NCBI GenBank assembly: GCA_964058845.1
Contig: CAXKVR010000046.1
Span: 62,001-126,000 of the forward strand
Direction: 5' to 3'
DNA length: 64,000 bases
Source: Carex sylvatica
Lineage: Eukaryota > Streptophyta > Magnoliopsida > Poales > Cyperaceae
The notes beneath the pieces are model-generated. The model was not told the DNA's origin and searched no databases. It was given only the letters and a program-made list of their open reading frames with translations. Position 1 is the stretch's first letter; each line of letters opens with the position of its first letter. Both the position numbers and the translations under genes were made by a program. Shown here piece after piece: positions 33,980-46,874 of this stretch.

Positions 33980-33989
33980 CTTTGCGTAA

Positions 33990-34014
33990 GCTGAGCCTGA
34001 GCCTGAGCCTGAGC
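33990..34014. repeat. Short hexamer tandem repeat
   Basis: About four units of TGAGCC directly after the MITE target duplication, roughly 160-180 bases upstream of the anthranilate synthase start codon. Confidence 0.75.
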
Positions 34015-34171
34015 GGGAAAGAAAGAATAGTGTATGCCACCTGTGGCCTCTTTACTTCGATATCTCATCCGACTATCAGATTTGATCCAAGTTGGGTGAA
34101 GGTGAAGCTAGCTAGCTCTTCTATAGTCTTTCTCTAATTCGATCCACTTGAGGAAGACGAGAAGGAGATCA

Positions 34172-37100
34172 ATGCAGAGCCTTTCAACATCTTCTCTCCT
34201 TCCCTCTCCGCGTCAGTACTCCACCGCTCGCTCAACAACTACAATCTTTCACATCCCTCAAATCCACTTCTCCCCAAGGCACCTTCTCCAAAGTTTGAAA
34301 TGTTTCGCATTCGTTCAACAGCTGGAAGCTGTTGGTGCGTCCTTTTTAAAATCTCTCTCTGTTTTTCTTTAGTTTTTTACCATTCACATGTATAATTCAG
34401 TCCTACATTACACACAATTTTGTTTAATTAGAAGCAAAAATCGGGGAAAAGTTGGTGGATTTGATATCCGGGGCGGAACTAGCTAGAAAATTTAGATAGT
34501 GGACTAAAATTTAAAATTTATAATGCATGGTCGGAGCTTGAGCACAAGTTTTCACAATAACAAATTAGAATTCGATCCATTAGGCTACAAGCACACATAC
34601 GATAGATAATTTATGAGGGGGTTGAACTATATACAAACTTTAAGAAAAAAAAAATTCATTTAAATTTCAATATACATGATAAAAAAAGTTGAAATTATGG
34701 GGGTGACTAAAACCCCTGGGCTATACATTGATCCGCCCCGGTTTGATATGCTCTACTTTCTTTGTTTTTCTTCTATTTTAGCTGAGAATGAGGAAGCAGC
34801 CAAGTTTATGGAGGCTGCAAAAAAAGGGAACCTGGTGCCGTTGCAGCGCACCATATTTTCTGACCACTTGACCCCAGTGTTGGCGTACCGGTGTCTAATC
34901 AAGGAGGATGAACATGATGTTCCTAGCTTCCTATTCGAATCTGTCCAGCAAGGCTCCGAGGGCACCAGCGTGGTACTTTAAAACTTGATTATGCTTAGTT
35001 GTTTAGAAAATAAAGCATAATATTTTTCTGGAAGGTGTATTGTATAAGTACTGGCTTGGTGTCAGGCAGTACCTTCAAGCTCAAATCTGATAATCATATT
35101 CATCACTGGTTCTCTACTATTTGATTTGCAATTCTTTACTAATTATACGCTGTCTTTTCAATCTTATTTTGGTCCTTTTTTACTTGATGCAAAGAAGAGC
35201 TTAGTACTGATTGAATGATTTTACTTGGGAGGACGTGAAAGCAGTATACAATATTACATGTAAAAGCTCTTTTGGTTCAGAAAGCTTGTGTTCTTATGAC
35301 ATTAAGAAATAAACCTTGTTAGTTGATATATTGTATATATCTATTTACTATGCTCTGTAGGGTCGATATAGTGTGGTTGGGGCCCAACCTGCAATGGAAA
35401 TTGTGGCCGAAGAGAACTTGGTGTCCATTTTGGATCATGAGGAAGAACAGATGACAGAGGAGGTGGTTGCCGATCCGATGACCATTCCTCAAAGGATTAT
35501 GGAGGATTGGACCCCACAGTTGATAGACGACCTTCCTAACATTTTCTGTGGTAATATTCCTTCATTTACAATTCTAACATATTTGTGTAGGATGACACAT
35601 ATATAATCTGGTGGTGACAATTAATCACTTAAGTATTTTCTGTAGTGAGAGTTGCAACATGCATGCATGAAAAAATGGTTAGGTTTGTTCATCTTAGCCA
35701 ATGATGCATTGTATATTGCTTATTTTGTAGTAAGCAGGATTTCACTTGCAATTGGGTGTCTGTTGAAAATTTATAACCTCCAAACTAATGGGGTTCATGC
35801 TTTTCAATTCTGTAACCTGGTTTGTTTTCCTCAAGCATGATGCTGGGAGACCATTATGAAATATAAACTTCAAGAAACTAATCATCAGCAAACTGCAATT
35901 AGATTGGAAATGAGAAGTCCTAAGAAGTTCATTATAATTCTTACTTAATTCACTTTGCATTTACTTCACAGGTGGTTGGGTTGGTTACTTTTCATATGAT
36001 ACGGTACGATATGCTGAAAAGAAAAAACTTCCTTTTGTTGGTGCTCCTTTTGATGATAGGAAGCTTCCTGACATGCACTTGGGTCTATACACTGATGTAA
36101 TTGTATTTGATCATGTGGAGAAGGTTATTCCTTTTTCCTGCTTGTATTATTGCTGCCATTATAACATTTAAAAGACACAAAGGAATGTGACTTGTAGCAA
36201 CTTCTATTATTAGATTAGCGACTTCATGTATTATTCTTTTTCATGGTGCATTGGAAATATCTTCCTAAAACTGTTTGTGCATTCATTAATTGCGCTGATA
36301 CAGATAAACTTGAAACTAAGTTATCTTATTATTTTACCAATGCTCAGGAGAAAACTGTAGACTTAAATTCTGTGCACCAATTATAATTTGTGTGCTTTTC
36401 ATGTAAAATAAAAAATAAAAAATCTCTGTCCATATTCTGACTCTGCATTTTTATTTGATTCAGAAAGTACATGTCATTCATTGGGTGCGACTGAACCGAT
36501 TTTATTCTGTCAAGGCAGCTTATCATGATGGAATAAGCCGACTAGCCACATTGCTTTCCAGGGTGCATAATCTGAATGTGTGAGTATTAAAGACTGTCAC
36601 TTGTATGAGACCTCTCTCTTTTAATGTTCTATAAAAGCAATGTATCACCTGATATTAATTGTCTGATACGAAAGAGCTAGGATTTTCTCTTATTGAAAAA
36701 GAAAACCCAAATAAGAACTAAAGCATCACGTGCATAATTGTAAAACAGGGGCCCTTATGTTATAATTTATTTATTAACTAATTATTAAACCTCTGAAAAT
36801 TGCTTAGACCAACACTCTCAGCTGGATCTATTGTGTTAAGTACTTGCCAATTTGGCTCTGCTCTGAAGTCGACAATGACTACTGAAGAATACAAGTATGC
36901 TGTTTTGGAAGTGAAGGAGCACATCCAAGCAGGGGATGTATTTCAGGTCGTTTTAAGCCAACGATATGAGAGGAGAACATTTGCGGATCCTTTTGAGGTG
37001 TATCGGGCACTAAGGATAGTAAACCCGAGTCCATACATGGCCTACATACAGGTGCCTTAATATATTTATTACAATAGTTGTTTTTCTATAATTCGTTATT

Positions 37101-40016
37101 TTTGAAAGTAACTTTGTTATTAATTCTTGCTCTGTTGGACTAATATTCAGGCACGGGGGTGTATTCTAGTTGCATCAAGCCCAGAAATCCTAATTAGTGT
37201 TTGCAAGGTATATTTCTATGATGCATTTAATAATTAATTTTGTTGGCATCAAGTACCGTGGACTGCTCTTGATTGAATTTAAGTTCACGTGTATGACTTT
37301 TGTGTCAATATTTTAGTTGCTTCATTTATGCTCTACATTACTATTGTGTTTTCAGAGAAAAATTGTGAGTCGGCCCCTTGCAGGTACGATTAGGAGAGGA
37401 AAGACGAAAGAGCAGGACATGTGCAATGAAGAGAAGCTGCTAAATGATGCGAAGCAGTGTGCTGAACATGTCATGCTTGTTGATTTGGGGCGGAATGATG
37501 TAGGCAAGGTTGTCTTTTTTTTTTTCCTTTTCCTTTTTCTTCCATCTATTTTGCAAACCCCCCCTGCTTATCATGAAAATTGTAGAAAATCAGGTCTCTA
37601 AAATTATATCTATTTGATCCATTTTCACTAGAAAAATTGGAGAAGTCCTCATATTTAGTTGGTTTTATAATCACGGCACCAACTAAAGAACGCAGTCGGG
37701 GTAAATGAGAAAGATTGCCTTGATTCAGTGCATCATTATCACGAAACTCTCCTCACTAGGATCCCTTTGATCTTCATTGGATAGCCTTTGATTGGGCTTT
37801 GCTGTGTCAACTGTGATTCACCAATTGTCTGCTAATGGCAACAGATAATACCACACATGAAATCCATAGATGTTGCAGTTATGTTTGTTCTTCTAGAAAA
37901 AAAGAAACGCTTCCTCTGAGCTGTCAATTGTACTGTTTATCGCTATCAAGATAACAGGATGATGCTTACTTTAATGGGTAATTTGGTCAGAGAAATAATA
38001 TTTTAAATCACTCCGGCAATTTAAATAGTCCCAGTTGGACTCTTAGGGTCTACACATTAGACGGCTAGGGTTTGTTCGCAGCGAAGGAGCAAATAAGGAG
38101 GAGGGAGCGATAAAGAAAAATCTCTAGAAGAGTGACCAACAACGAAGGGCAAAGAAGAAAAGAAGGAAAGACAGAAAGAATGAAAACAAACCTGTAATAC
38201 CAGAGGTGTTGGAAAATAGATTTCCTAAACCTGTATAGGTCTCATACCTATGGGTGCACAGAAGTGCTGAATCTGATTAGTATGGTACGAAAATTTGAGA
38301 CTAGAAACCTTCCTTACAAAGAGGTGAAAAAGTATTACAGAAATGCTAACTGTTCTTAGATTATTTAAAATTTATTTTGTTTCATTTTTAATATTTTCTT
38401 ATTAACCCTATTCTTAAAAATTGTAAAATATAACAAGAGAAATAGTAATTACCAATATTATTTTGTAATTTATGGAAATCAGTGAGAACTGAATTTGAAG
38501 ATCATCCTTTATCTTTATTTACCATTTCAACAAATTCATTACTGATCACAGCTGTTGTATTTAAAATAGGTTTCAAATCCAGGATCAGTTAAAGTTGAGA
38601 AGCTAATGAATGTGGAGAGATACTCCCACGTTATGCATATTAGCTCGACAGTATGTATATGTTTTCATTTCATTTCTATATTTGTCAGATTTTATTGGTC
38701 ATAACTGTGGGCCTTAATAGGTGACAGGGGAGCTCCTGGATGACCTCAGCTGCTGGGATGCACTGCGGGCGGCTCTTCCTGTAGGAACCGTGAGCGGGGC
38801 CCCGAAGGTAAATAGTGTAGTCATATACTAAGTAAGAATTAATAATAGTTGCAGTTCCTGTTATTAGTGTTTTGTCATATCAGATTTCGGTCAGGCAGAA
38901 AAATCAGGTTAACTTGCTGGTTTTTTTATCTTTTTACTGGTAACCTGGCCTCTTATTTGTTTCCCTTTTTAGTATGTGGGTATTGAATCATGTCAGTTAA
39001 AGGTCACATCAGATGGAATTGCAAGACAGTAGTTAATTGTGATCTATTGGGTTGAACAGAAAATAAATATAGGGGATGCATAACAGACATTGTGAACAAA
39101 ATTGTTTCATTGCATTTCATTAAGCATAATTAATTATAAAGGAGTAAGCTGGGAAGATTGAGTTCAGTCAAGATTTTATTGGGGTTTGTTTGATTTCTGA
39201 CCATTCAGGGTGCTCATCAGCTTCTTTACTATTTAATGTAATAAATAAGTTGTCTGTTGTGTTAGGTGCGAGCCATGGAACTAATCGACAAGCTAGAGGT
39301 TGCCAGGCGGGGTCCGTATAGTGGGGGCTTTGGGTCAGTGTCCTTTATGGGAGATATGGATATTGCGATTGCCTTGAGAACCATCGTCTTCCCAACTGGA
39401 TCCTGGCTTAACACCCTGTTCTCCTACAGGGATGCAAAGCAGCCACAGGAATGGTTGGCACACATACAGGTATTGTTTTAAAATTATTTCTCAGGTTTTG
39501 GGTTGGGTAATAGTATTACAATTAAAACATTTTTTATAACAAGTTTAAAGCTTGGTCGATTTACTGTTATTATGTGTTGCAAGCAAATAACTAGTCATTT
39601 TATTGCTGGGGGTCCAGCTGTATAGAAAGAGGAGGGTTGATCATGCCATTATTATGTCAAATGGCTTAACTCGCTGTAGTTGTTTCTTTTTCCTTTGATT
39701 TTTGTGGAAATACTCACTTTAGTTGTTAATTGGGTTCCTTTTGGGTACAGGAAGGTAAACTGGGGTCGAAAATTTATATTTGACCTGATTAATTTTGGTT
39801 AATTTAAGTCGGGTCATGAAAAGGGGGGAAAGCCTTTTACTCTATGGCAAAGCAAATCATCTGATTTTTGCATCTGTAAATTTACAGGCCGGTGCTGGAA
39901 TAGTCGCCGATAGCATACCAGATGATGAACAACAAGAGTGCGAAAACAAGGCGGCTGCTCTAGCTCGTGCAATTGACCTAGCTGAGTCGGCTTTTGTAGA
40001 GAAGTCAGGTTTTTAG
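34172..40016 (+). CDS. Anthranilate synthase alpha subunit, plastid form (12 exons)
   Basis: Converts chorismate and ammonia (or Gln via the beta subunit) to anthranilate, the first committed step of tryptophan synthesis, in the plastid. Exons: 34172-34334, 34782-34972, 35361-35550, 35972-36123, 36464-36579, 36808-37051, 37151-37207, 37356-37508, 38570-38650, 38721-38807, 39266-39469, 39888-40016. All junctions are GT..AG and keep frame, giving 588 residues. Residues 1-54 (Ser/Thr/Arg-rich) look like a transit peptide. The tryptophan feedback site motif LFES is at residues 105-108, followed by [10 protein letters not shown]. Catalytic-domain motifs present: [56 protein letters not shown]. The ATG at 34172 is chosen because the upstream in-frame sequence has only a TTG. 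No lesion is seen, so it is probably functional and feedback-sensitive. Confidence 0.96.
34468..34741. mobile_element. hAT-type MITE in intron 1 of the anthranilate synthase gene
   Basis: Ends CCGGGGCGGA and TCCGCCCCGG are exact inverted repeats. They are flanked by a perfect 8-bp duplication TTTGATAT (34460-34467 and 34742-34749). The insertion takes up more than half of intron 1 (34335-34781) and ends 40 bases before the 3' splice site, leaving the pyrimidine-rich tract intact. Non-coding. Confidence 0.9.
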
Positions 40017-40517
40017 CTGTAGTATATATTTTTTCTTTTTTCTTTTTTTACTTCTTAGTTTTATGTCTCTTATTCTTATTGGGATTGGGTTTCTGACTTC
40101 TTGGCTTTCAATTGTAAAAGGGCTTGGTTGCAATAACTGAAACTGCATAGAGTTTCTGATTTGTAATACAGCAAAGCTGGGTCTTGTTGAAGAATTTTCA
40201 TTTCAGCATACTTGTTTTGTAAATGTAATTTAAAACTATGTGAACAATATAATCTATTATTGCAAATTAGAATAAGCATTGTATTATAAAATTATGTTAT
40301 GTGCATGGACTCTATAATTATGACTTCTCTTCAAGTTTCTTTCTTTCTGGGTGGCATCTTCCTCCTCTCTGTTTTCTGTATCCGAGAAAGAATAAAATTT
40401 AATAAAAATCATTTTCTTTATTTATTTAGCATAGAATCAATCAACAAATATTATAGGTAATTTTTACGCATTATTAAACATATGATTAAATGATACAATT
40501 TAGTTTTACAAATTGTT
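40017..40517. other. 3' flank of anthranilate synthase
   Basis: Likely 3' UTR and terminator region: T-rich sequence after the stop and AT-rich sequence beyond. No separate gene seen. Confidence 0.5.
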
Positions 40518-40913
40518 GTCTAATTTAGTAAGAAATATCTATCACAAATTCACCATCTCCGTTATGCAGAGAAAACTAATAAAAAGTGAAAGCATAAATG
40601 ATCTAATTTTTGTAAATATTATTAAGACATTTTATATATATATGTATATATTTAAAAATCAAAGACTAATTATTATACAAAAAAAAAATATTCCCAAATC
40701 TCAAATACATAACTAAACTGTAGTCTAATCTATATAGTAAGAAAAATCTATATTTCAAATTCACAATTTCCGTTTTGCAGAGAACTAATAAAAAGTGAAA
40801 GCACAAATGATCTGATTTTTAAAACTATTATTTAGACTTTTTATACATATATATATAACTAAAATACTAATCAGTCTACAAAAAAATATATTCCCAAATC
40901 TCAAATACATAAC
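40518..40913. repeat. Two-copy tandem repeat, period about 204
   Basis: Units begin at about 40518 and 40722 (GTCTAAT.TA...AGTAAG) and both end in TTCCCAAATCTCAAATACAT. They share AACTAATAAAAAGTGAAAGC. AT-rich, non-coding, moderately diverged. Confidence 0.75.
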
Positions 40914-40954
40914 AATGCCAGAATAACAACAAAATACTAGAAACAAGGGTAAAT

Positions 40955-41168
40955 ATCATGGAATTCACATCCCCTCAGGTTACCTGAGTATAATTAAATT
41001 GGACGGTCCAAGATTGAAATTTATAACTTGGCACGAATCTCAAAGCACAAAATAATATTGTCCCCTCTGTCATCCCGAACAGTCACCAGCTGATATTAAA
41101 TCTGGGCCATCTGTTTCAATTTTATTGAGTCAGGTACCTGGGAGGATATGGATCCAATTTCATGGGAG
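40955..41168. mobile_element. Small fold-back MITE
   Basis: The left end CATGGAATTCACATCCCCTC then GGTTACCTGA is inverted at the right (TCAGGTACCTGGGAGGATAT then CCAATTTCATGG). The middle has GGACGGTCCAAGATT and AATCTGGGCCATCTG, again inverse. No clean target duplication was recognised. Confidence 0.6.
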
Positions 41169-41185
41169 GTGAATAAACTTCTTTT

Positions 41186-41416
41186 TATTATAAAACAAAA
41201 TAAAACTAGGAAGAGGCTAAATCTTATTTCTATATTCCATCTCCATCTCAATATATCTTTAAACCTCTTACAAAACCCTTATTTATAGACTAGAGAAAAC
41301 AAATAAAAAGCTATACATTTAATAAGAGAGTTAATACAAAAATTAATTCTAAGAGAAAGTGGAGAAGATGGAGAAGATAGAGAAGCTGAAATGTCTACTA
41401 TTATTATTTCATAACA
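41186..41416 (-). repeat. LTR (3' LTR of the second copia element)
   Basis: Direct match to 46875-47099 with scattered differences. TGTTATG at 41416 adjoins the polypurine tract at 41417-41429 (minus strand). Confidence 0.8.
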
Positions 41417-42006
41417 CTCCCCCTCAGATATTTCACCTTATATTATACACTATTAATATTGTACTGCAGGACAATATTAATTTGATACTTCAGGACCAAT
41501 TTGAATTAACTGATACTTCCGAATCAGTTATGCTACCTCATTAAAAATCTTACTAAGAAAACCCAGTGGGACAAAACTTAGTTAAGGAAAAAAAAGTGCA
41601 GCGTGTATTATACTCTCCCTCATTTTAATGTATATCTATTTAAGCGATCCATGACGATCTTTTGTGAAAGTTGCTCAAAAATATTTCTCAGCAATGATTT
41701 TGTGAATAGGTCTGAAAAATTGTCGCTTTATTTGATTTAACAAACATCTATCAAGCCATCCTTTTGTAGATCATGAGTTGAGAACAATTTTGGCGAGATG
41801 TGCTTGGTTTTGTCACCTTTAATATATCATTCTCTGATTTGAGCAATACATGCTGCATTATCTTCATATAGTATTGTCGGGCTTCATTTGATTGACTCGA
41901 GCCCGCATTCTTCCTGGATGTGTTGGATCATTGATCTTAACCATACACATTCCTGACCAGCATTGTATAGAGCAATTAATTCAGCATGATTTGATGATGT
42001 TGCCGA

Positions 42007-44821
42007 TCACCATGAAATTGCAGTACCGCCATATGTAAACACATATCCGGATTGTGATCGAGCTTTATGCGGATCTGATAAATATCCTGCATATGCATAC
42101 CCAACTAATTTGGATTTTGTATCCTTTTTTATAAAATAGTCCCCTATCACGTGTCCCGCAAAGGTAACGAAATACATTAATTTCGTTCCAATGTCAACGT
42201 GTTGGATCAAAACTATATCTTGCTAGTACATTTATAGAAAAAACAATATCAGGTCTCGTATTATTAGCAAGATACATCAAAGCCCCAATTGCACTTAAGT
42301 ATGGTACTTCTGGACCAAGAGCTTTTTCATTCTTTTCTCGGAGACAGTAAGGATCATTTTTTATATCAAGTGATCGGACAACCATTGGTGTACTTAGAGG
42401 ATGAGCTTTGTCCATATTAAAACGTTTTAACATCTTCTGGATATAATTTGATTGATGGACAAAAATATAATTATACAAATGCTCGATCTATAGGCCGAGA
42501 CATAATTTTGTTATACCAAGATCTTTCTTTTCAAATTCTTTCTTTAATAATGTTGCAGTCTTTTCGATCTCTTTCGGAGACCCTATGATATTTAAATCAT
42601 CAACATATATTGCAATAATTGTAAAAACTGAGATTGATCTTTTAATAAAAACACATTGACTAATTACATCATATTTATATCCTTATTTTAAGAGATATTC
42701 ACTGAATCAATTATACCACATTCGACCCGACTGTTTTAGTTCATATAAAGATCTTTTTAACTTTATAGAATACATTTCTCGAGGTTTTGATTTCAATGCT
42801 TTAGGCATTTTTAATCCTTCGGGGACTTTTATATAGATATCATTATCAAGTGATCCATACAAATAAGCCGTGACTACATCCATGAGGTGCATTTGAAGAT
42901 TTTCAGTGATTGTGAGACTGATTAAAAATCTAAGAGTTATTGCATCCACTACAGGTGAATATGTTTCTTCATAATCAACCCCTGGTATTTGTGTAAAATC
43001 TTGTGCCACAAGCCTTGCTTTATATCTCACAATTTCATCTTTCTCATTTATTTTTTAATTGCAAATACCCACTTGTAACCTACAGGATTAACATCTTTAG
43101 GGGTTAAGACTACAGGTCCAAAAATATTGTGCTTTTCAAGCGAATCTAATTCAGCCTTCAGGGCATCTTTCCATTTTGGCCAATCATTTTTGTGCATACA
43201 CTCTTCATAATTTTTGGCTCATAATCTTCCTTATTTAGCACATCAATTGCTATAGCATATGCAAAAATTTCATCAACACGTGTTTCATTTCGGTTCCATA
43301 TTGTACCATTTTGTACATAATTTATTGAAATCTCATAATCACTAGGTTCCTGAGTTTCTTCTGAAACTTCTTCAACCTCTTCTGGGGTTTTATCAATCTC
43401 TTCTGGGATTTAATTGGTAACCTCTTCTGGAGTTACACCAACTGCTTTATTCTGCTCTTTTCTTTTTCGTGGATTTTTATCTTTGGAACCAGTTGGTCTT
43501 CCACGTTTTCTTTGTATAGTAACCTCTGCTGAGATTACATCAATTCGAGCAGTTGCATTTAAAGCTGATATATGTGATTTAGTCACTCTTTTTGTATCTG
43601 TAAATGCATCGGGTAACTCATTTGCTATTTTTTGCAAATGTATAATCTTTTGAACTTCTGATTCACATTGACCACCTCGGAGATCAAAATAAGATATTGA
43701 TGATGCATTTCAAGTTACTTCTTATTTTACCAGCTTTTCTTTTTCTCCTCATAAGATTAGAAATATTGTCTTATCAAATTGACAGTCAGCAAAACGTGCT
43801 GTAAAAACATCTTCAATTAATGGTTCTAAATATTTAATAATTGATGGAAAGTTAAAACCAATATAAATTCCCAATCTTCTTTGTGGTTCCATTTTTGTAC
43901 GTTGTGGTGGAGAAATGATGTAAACTCTCCTGCATTATCAAGTCGAATGCTCTTAATTTGATAATCCAAAAAATTTGTTCTCAATTGGATTATTTGTGCT
44001 AATAGCATAGCAAATGCAACATTTATTGTGGCTAATGGGCAAACATGTGACCATCGAGTTGATGTATCAATTAAAACCATAAAATATCTAAATGGTCCAC
44101 ATGGAGGAGAAATAGGCCCACAAATATCTCCTTGAATTATTTCTAAAAATGAAGGAGATTCATTTTCAATTTTATTTTTAGATGGCATAATTATCAGTTT
44201 TCCAAGAGAACATGCTGCACATGGTAAATCTTTTGATAATATTATTTTCATGTTCTTTAGAGGATGCACATTTGCATTTTCAATTATTTCTCTCATCATA
44301 ATGTTACCTGGATGACCTAATCTGTCATGCCACAAAGTAAACATATATGTATCAAGTAACTTCTGGTTACTTACCATATTTGATTCTATTGGATTTATGC
44401 TTGTACAATATAATCCAGAGGATAAAGCTTCCAGTTTTTCCAATATGATCTTCTGGCCATATTCAATAGATGTAATTTGGAGATACTCAATATTATTTTC
44501 AGTCATGGTTTCAAGATGATAACTATTACGTCGAATATCTTTAAAACTTGATAAATTTCTTCTGTATTTACTAGAGTATAATGCATCATTTATAATTAAT
44601 TTTGTTCTTTCAGGTAACAAGATACAAGCTCTTCCGGAGCCCTCAATTAAATTACTAATGCCAGAAATTGTATTAACATGTGTCTTTGAAGGAGACAATA
44701 GAGAAAAATATTTGTTGCTTTTTAGTATTGTGTTTGTTATTCCACTGTCTACTAGACATTCATCTCTAATATTTACCATAGCTCTTCTGGAGTCTCCAAT
44801 CATTTTTTTTTCTTTGAACAT
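42007..44821 (-). pseudogene. Copia pol remnant: protease, integrase, RT, RNase H
   Basis: Reading 5' to 3' on the minus strand: protease motif CLVDSGITNT; the GAG-pre-integrase zinc site (WHDRLGHPG ... CAACSLGK); the integrase core start (IIQGDICGP, then SIRLDNAGEF); a Lys/Arg-rich linker at 43410-43637; RT pieces (YKARLVAQDF, MDVVTAYLYG, YVDD near 42610); and an RNase H start (GYAYAGYLSDPHKARSQSG). After RLDNAGEF the sequence jumps to a much later part of the polyprotein (EPQRRLGIYIG on the other frame), so the segment with the catalytic Glu of integrase is deleted. Several stops and frame changes divide the rest. Non-functional. Confidence 0.9.
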
Positions 44822-44984
44822 AAAAGAAAATGTATAAGATTAAATAAAAGGAAACTAATTTTATTTCATAATAAACATCGACTTACAACATATAAATAAA
44901 AGGGAACTAATTTTATTTCATGATAAACATCGACTTTCAACATATAAATAAAAACTAAACTTATTATAAAGACTAAAACAAAAA

Positions 44985-45345
44985 CTATTTCATAATATTA
45001 ATTTCTTGATCAACATTTTCAAAGAAGTTAGAAACATCTAGGTATGTATCCATAAGCAAATCATTTGGGTCATTTTCAATGAAATTTGTTTCTACTTCTT
45101 TTCCTTTTTTCTTGATGGATGCTTGGTAGAGTTCGACTAAATGTTTAGGAGTACAACATGTACGAGACCAATGGTTTGCCATACCACATCTATAGCAACT
45201 ATTTTCATATTTCTTAGAAGATAGTGAGTTCTTTCCCTTTTTATATCTCCCTACATTATTTGCATTTGATTTAGGATTATGACCATCACGTCGCCAAACA
45301 TTATTACAACCACGTCCACGACCTCTTCTGGGGCCACATTGTATT
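44985..45345 (-). pseudogene. Copia gag C-terminal part with CCHC zinc knuckle
   Basis: The minus strand encodes an Arg/Gly-rich stretch (GPRRGRGRGC), then CYRCGMANHWSRTC, a CCHC nucleocapsid zinc knuckle, then KHLVELYQASIKKKGKEVE. This is the normal order just before protease and is co-linear with the pol remnant to its left. Confidence 0.8.
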
Positions 45346-45381
45346 TGTGTTTGATATATAAAACCTTTTAATTTTTTTTAT

Positions 45382-45397
45382 GGCTCTGATACCCAAT
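45382..45397 (-). promoter_or_regulatory. Primer-binding-site-like sequence
   Basis: The minus strand reads GGGTATCAGAGCCAT, complementary to the 3' end of initiator Met tRNA, as used by most plant copia elements to prime reverse transcription. It faces the gag/pol direction (minus strand), so the upstream LTR end would be expected just to the right. Confidence 0.65.
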
Positions 45398-45481
45398 ACG
45401 TTATATATATGTGATATGCAATTGTATTATAAAATTAAATTAGTTAATAATAGTAGCATTTTTTTTTATTTTGTAGTCCTC

Positions 45482-46168
45482 ATGACAAATTTTACAAAAC
45501 TTGAGTTCACTGTCCTTGATATATCGGGCAAAAATTATCTCCCGTGGACTCTCGATGCTGAGATCCACCTTACCGCAAATAATCTTGGAGAAACAATAAA
45601 ATATGCAAATAATACCTCCCAGCAGGAGAAAGCCAAAGCAATGATATTTCTCCGACATCATCTCCATGAGGATTTAAAAACTGAATACTTACCGGTGAAA
45701 GATTCGGTAGAACTATGGAGAAATTTAAAAGAAAGATATGATCATCAAAAACAAGTACTCCTCCCAAAAGCTCGTTATGAATGGATTCATTTAAGGTTAC
45801 AAGATTTTAAATCTGTGAGTGAGTATAATTCTGCAATGTTTCGCATAACTTCTGAATTAAAATTATGCGAACAAAAGATTACTGATGAAGACATGCTAGA
45901 GAAAACATTCTCTACATTTCATGCTTCGAATTTGCTCTTGTAGCAGCAATATCGAGAACGTGGTTTTAAAAAATATTCAGAATTGATATCATGTCTTCTT
46001 GTTGCAGAACAAAATAACGAGCTTTTGATGAGAAATCATCAATCAAGATCCACTGGTTCTAGTCCATTCCCTAAAGCGAATGCGACATCATTCCCTGAAG
46101 AGAAAGCAACATCATTTAAAGGAGGTCGTGGAAGTGGACGTGGATTAATTAGCATACAAGAACTTTGA
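45482..46168 (+). pseudogene. Copia gag N-terminal part, on the opposite strand to pol
   Basis: The plus strand encodes a retrotransposon gag domain: a start at MTNFTKLEF, then ISGKNYLPWTLDAEIHL, LKERYDHQK, SVSEYNSAMFRITSEL. A stop at 45943 interrupts it, and YRERGFKKYSELISCLLVAE continues on after it. It ends with GGRGSGRG, the start of the Arg/Gly segment found on the other strand at 45300. It therefore supplies the piece missing from the minus-strand gag, but inverted. Confidence 0.85.
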
Positions 46169-46874
46169 TCTTTTAGGATGTAATTTCACCTTTGTGAATC
46201 TATTAATGACGTAATTTACAGGTGCATATATTTATTTATTTGAAAAAAAAAACAATTAAGGACAAAAAAAAAACGATTTACAAGTGCATAAAATAAAAAT
46301 AAAATAAAAAACGATTGAAGAAAAAAATCTTAATAACTTCAGGTTATTAAGAGAATTAAGTATTGGAGACATTTTATTTATTTGATAACTTCTTATTATC
46401 ATAAATATAAATAACTTCTAGTTATTAGATAAATTAAAAACATTTAGTAACATACAATATTTTCTAATTATTATATTTTATATGAGAATTTTTGGTTCAT
46501 ATAAGAACTAGTTCTTTTTAAGTTTTCAGCTAAGAATTTCAGATTCTCTTATATAAAATATTATGATTAAGAACTCCAGGTTCTCTCAAAAAAAACTTCT
46601 AGCTATATATATGTACAAAAGCTTCTGGCTGTTATCATGTACTTGCTTTATCATTCTCTTCGGATAATGAAAATATTACTTTCATTCAATATAAAATAAG
46701 AAAATTTCATTCAAGAAATAAAAATTATTACTAACAGTAAGGTTATGAAATATAATCTAAAGAGTACATTCTTTTTGAGAAAATCGTGTTGCAATTTAAC
46801 TATAACGAACTTGTGCTTCTACTGAAAACAAAATCCCATCGTAACTTGACTAGAGCAAACTCGTGCTGATAAAA
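46169..46874 (-). other. Leader/LTR-like AT-rich part of the second copia element
   Basis: No ORF. Contains repeated words such as AACTTCTAG / CTTCTGGCT / AACTCCAGGTTCT, reminiscent of LTR or leader sequence of this element. Its link to the LTR at 46875 is inferred from position. Confidence 0.4.
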
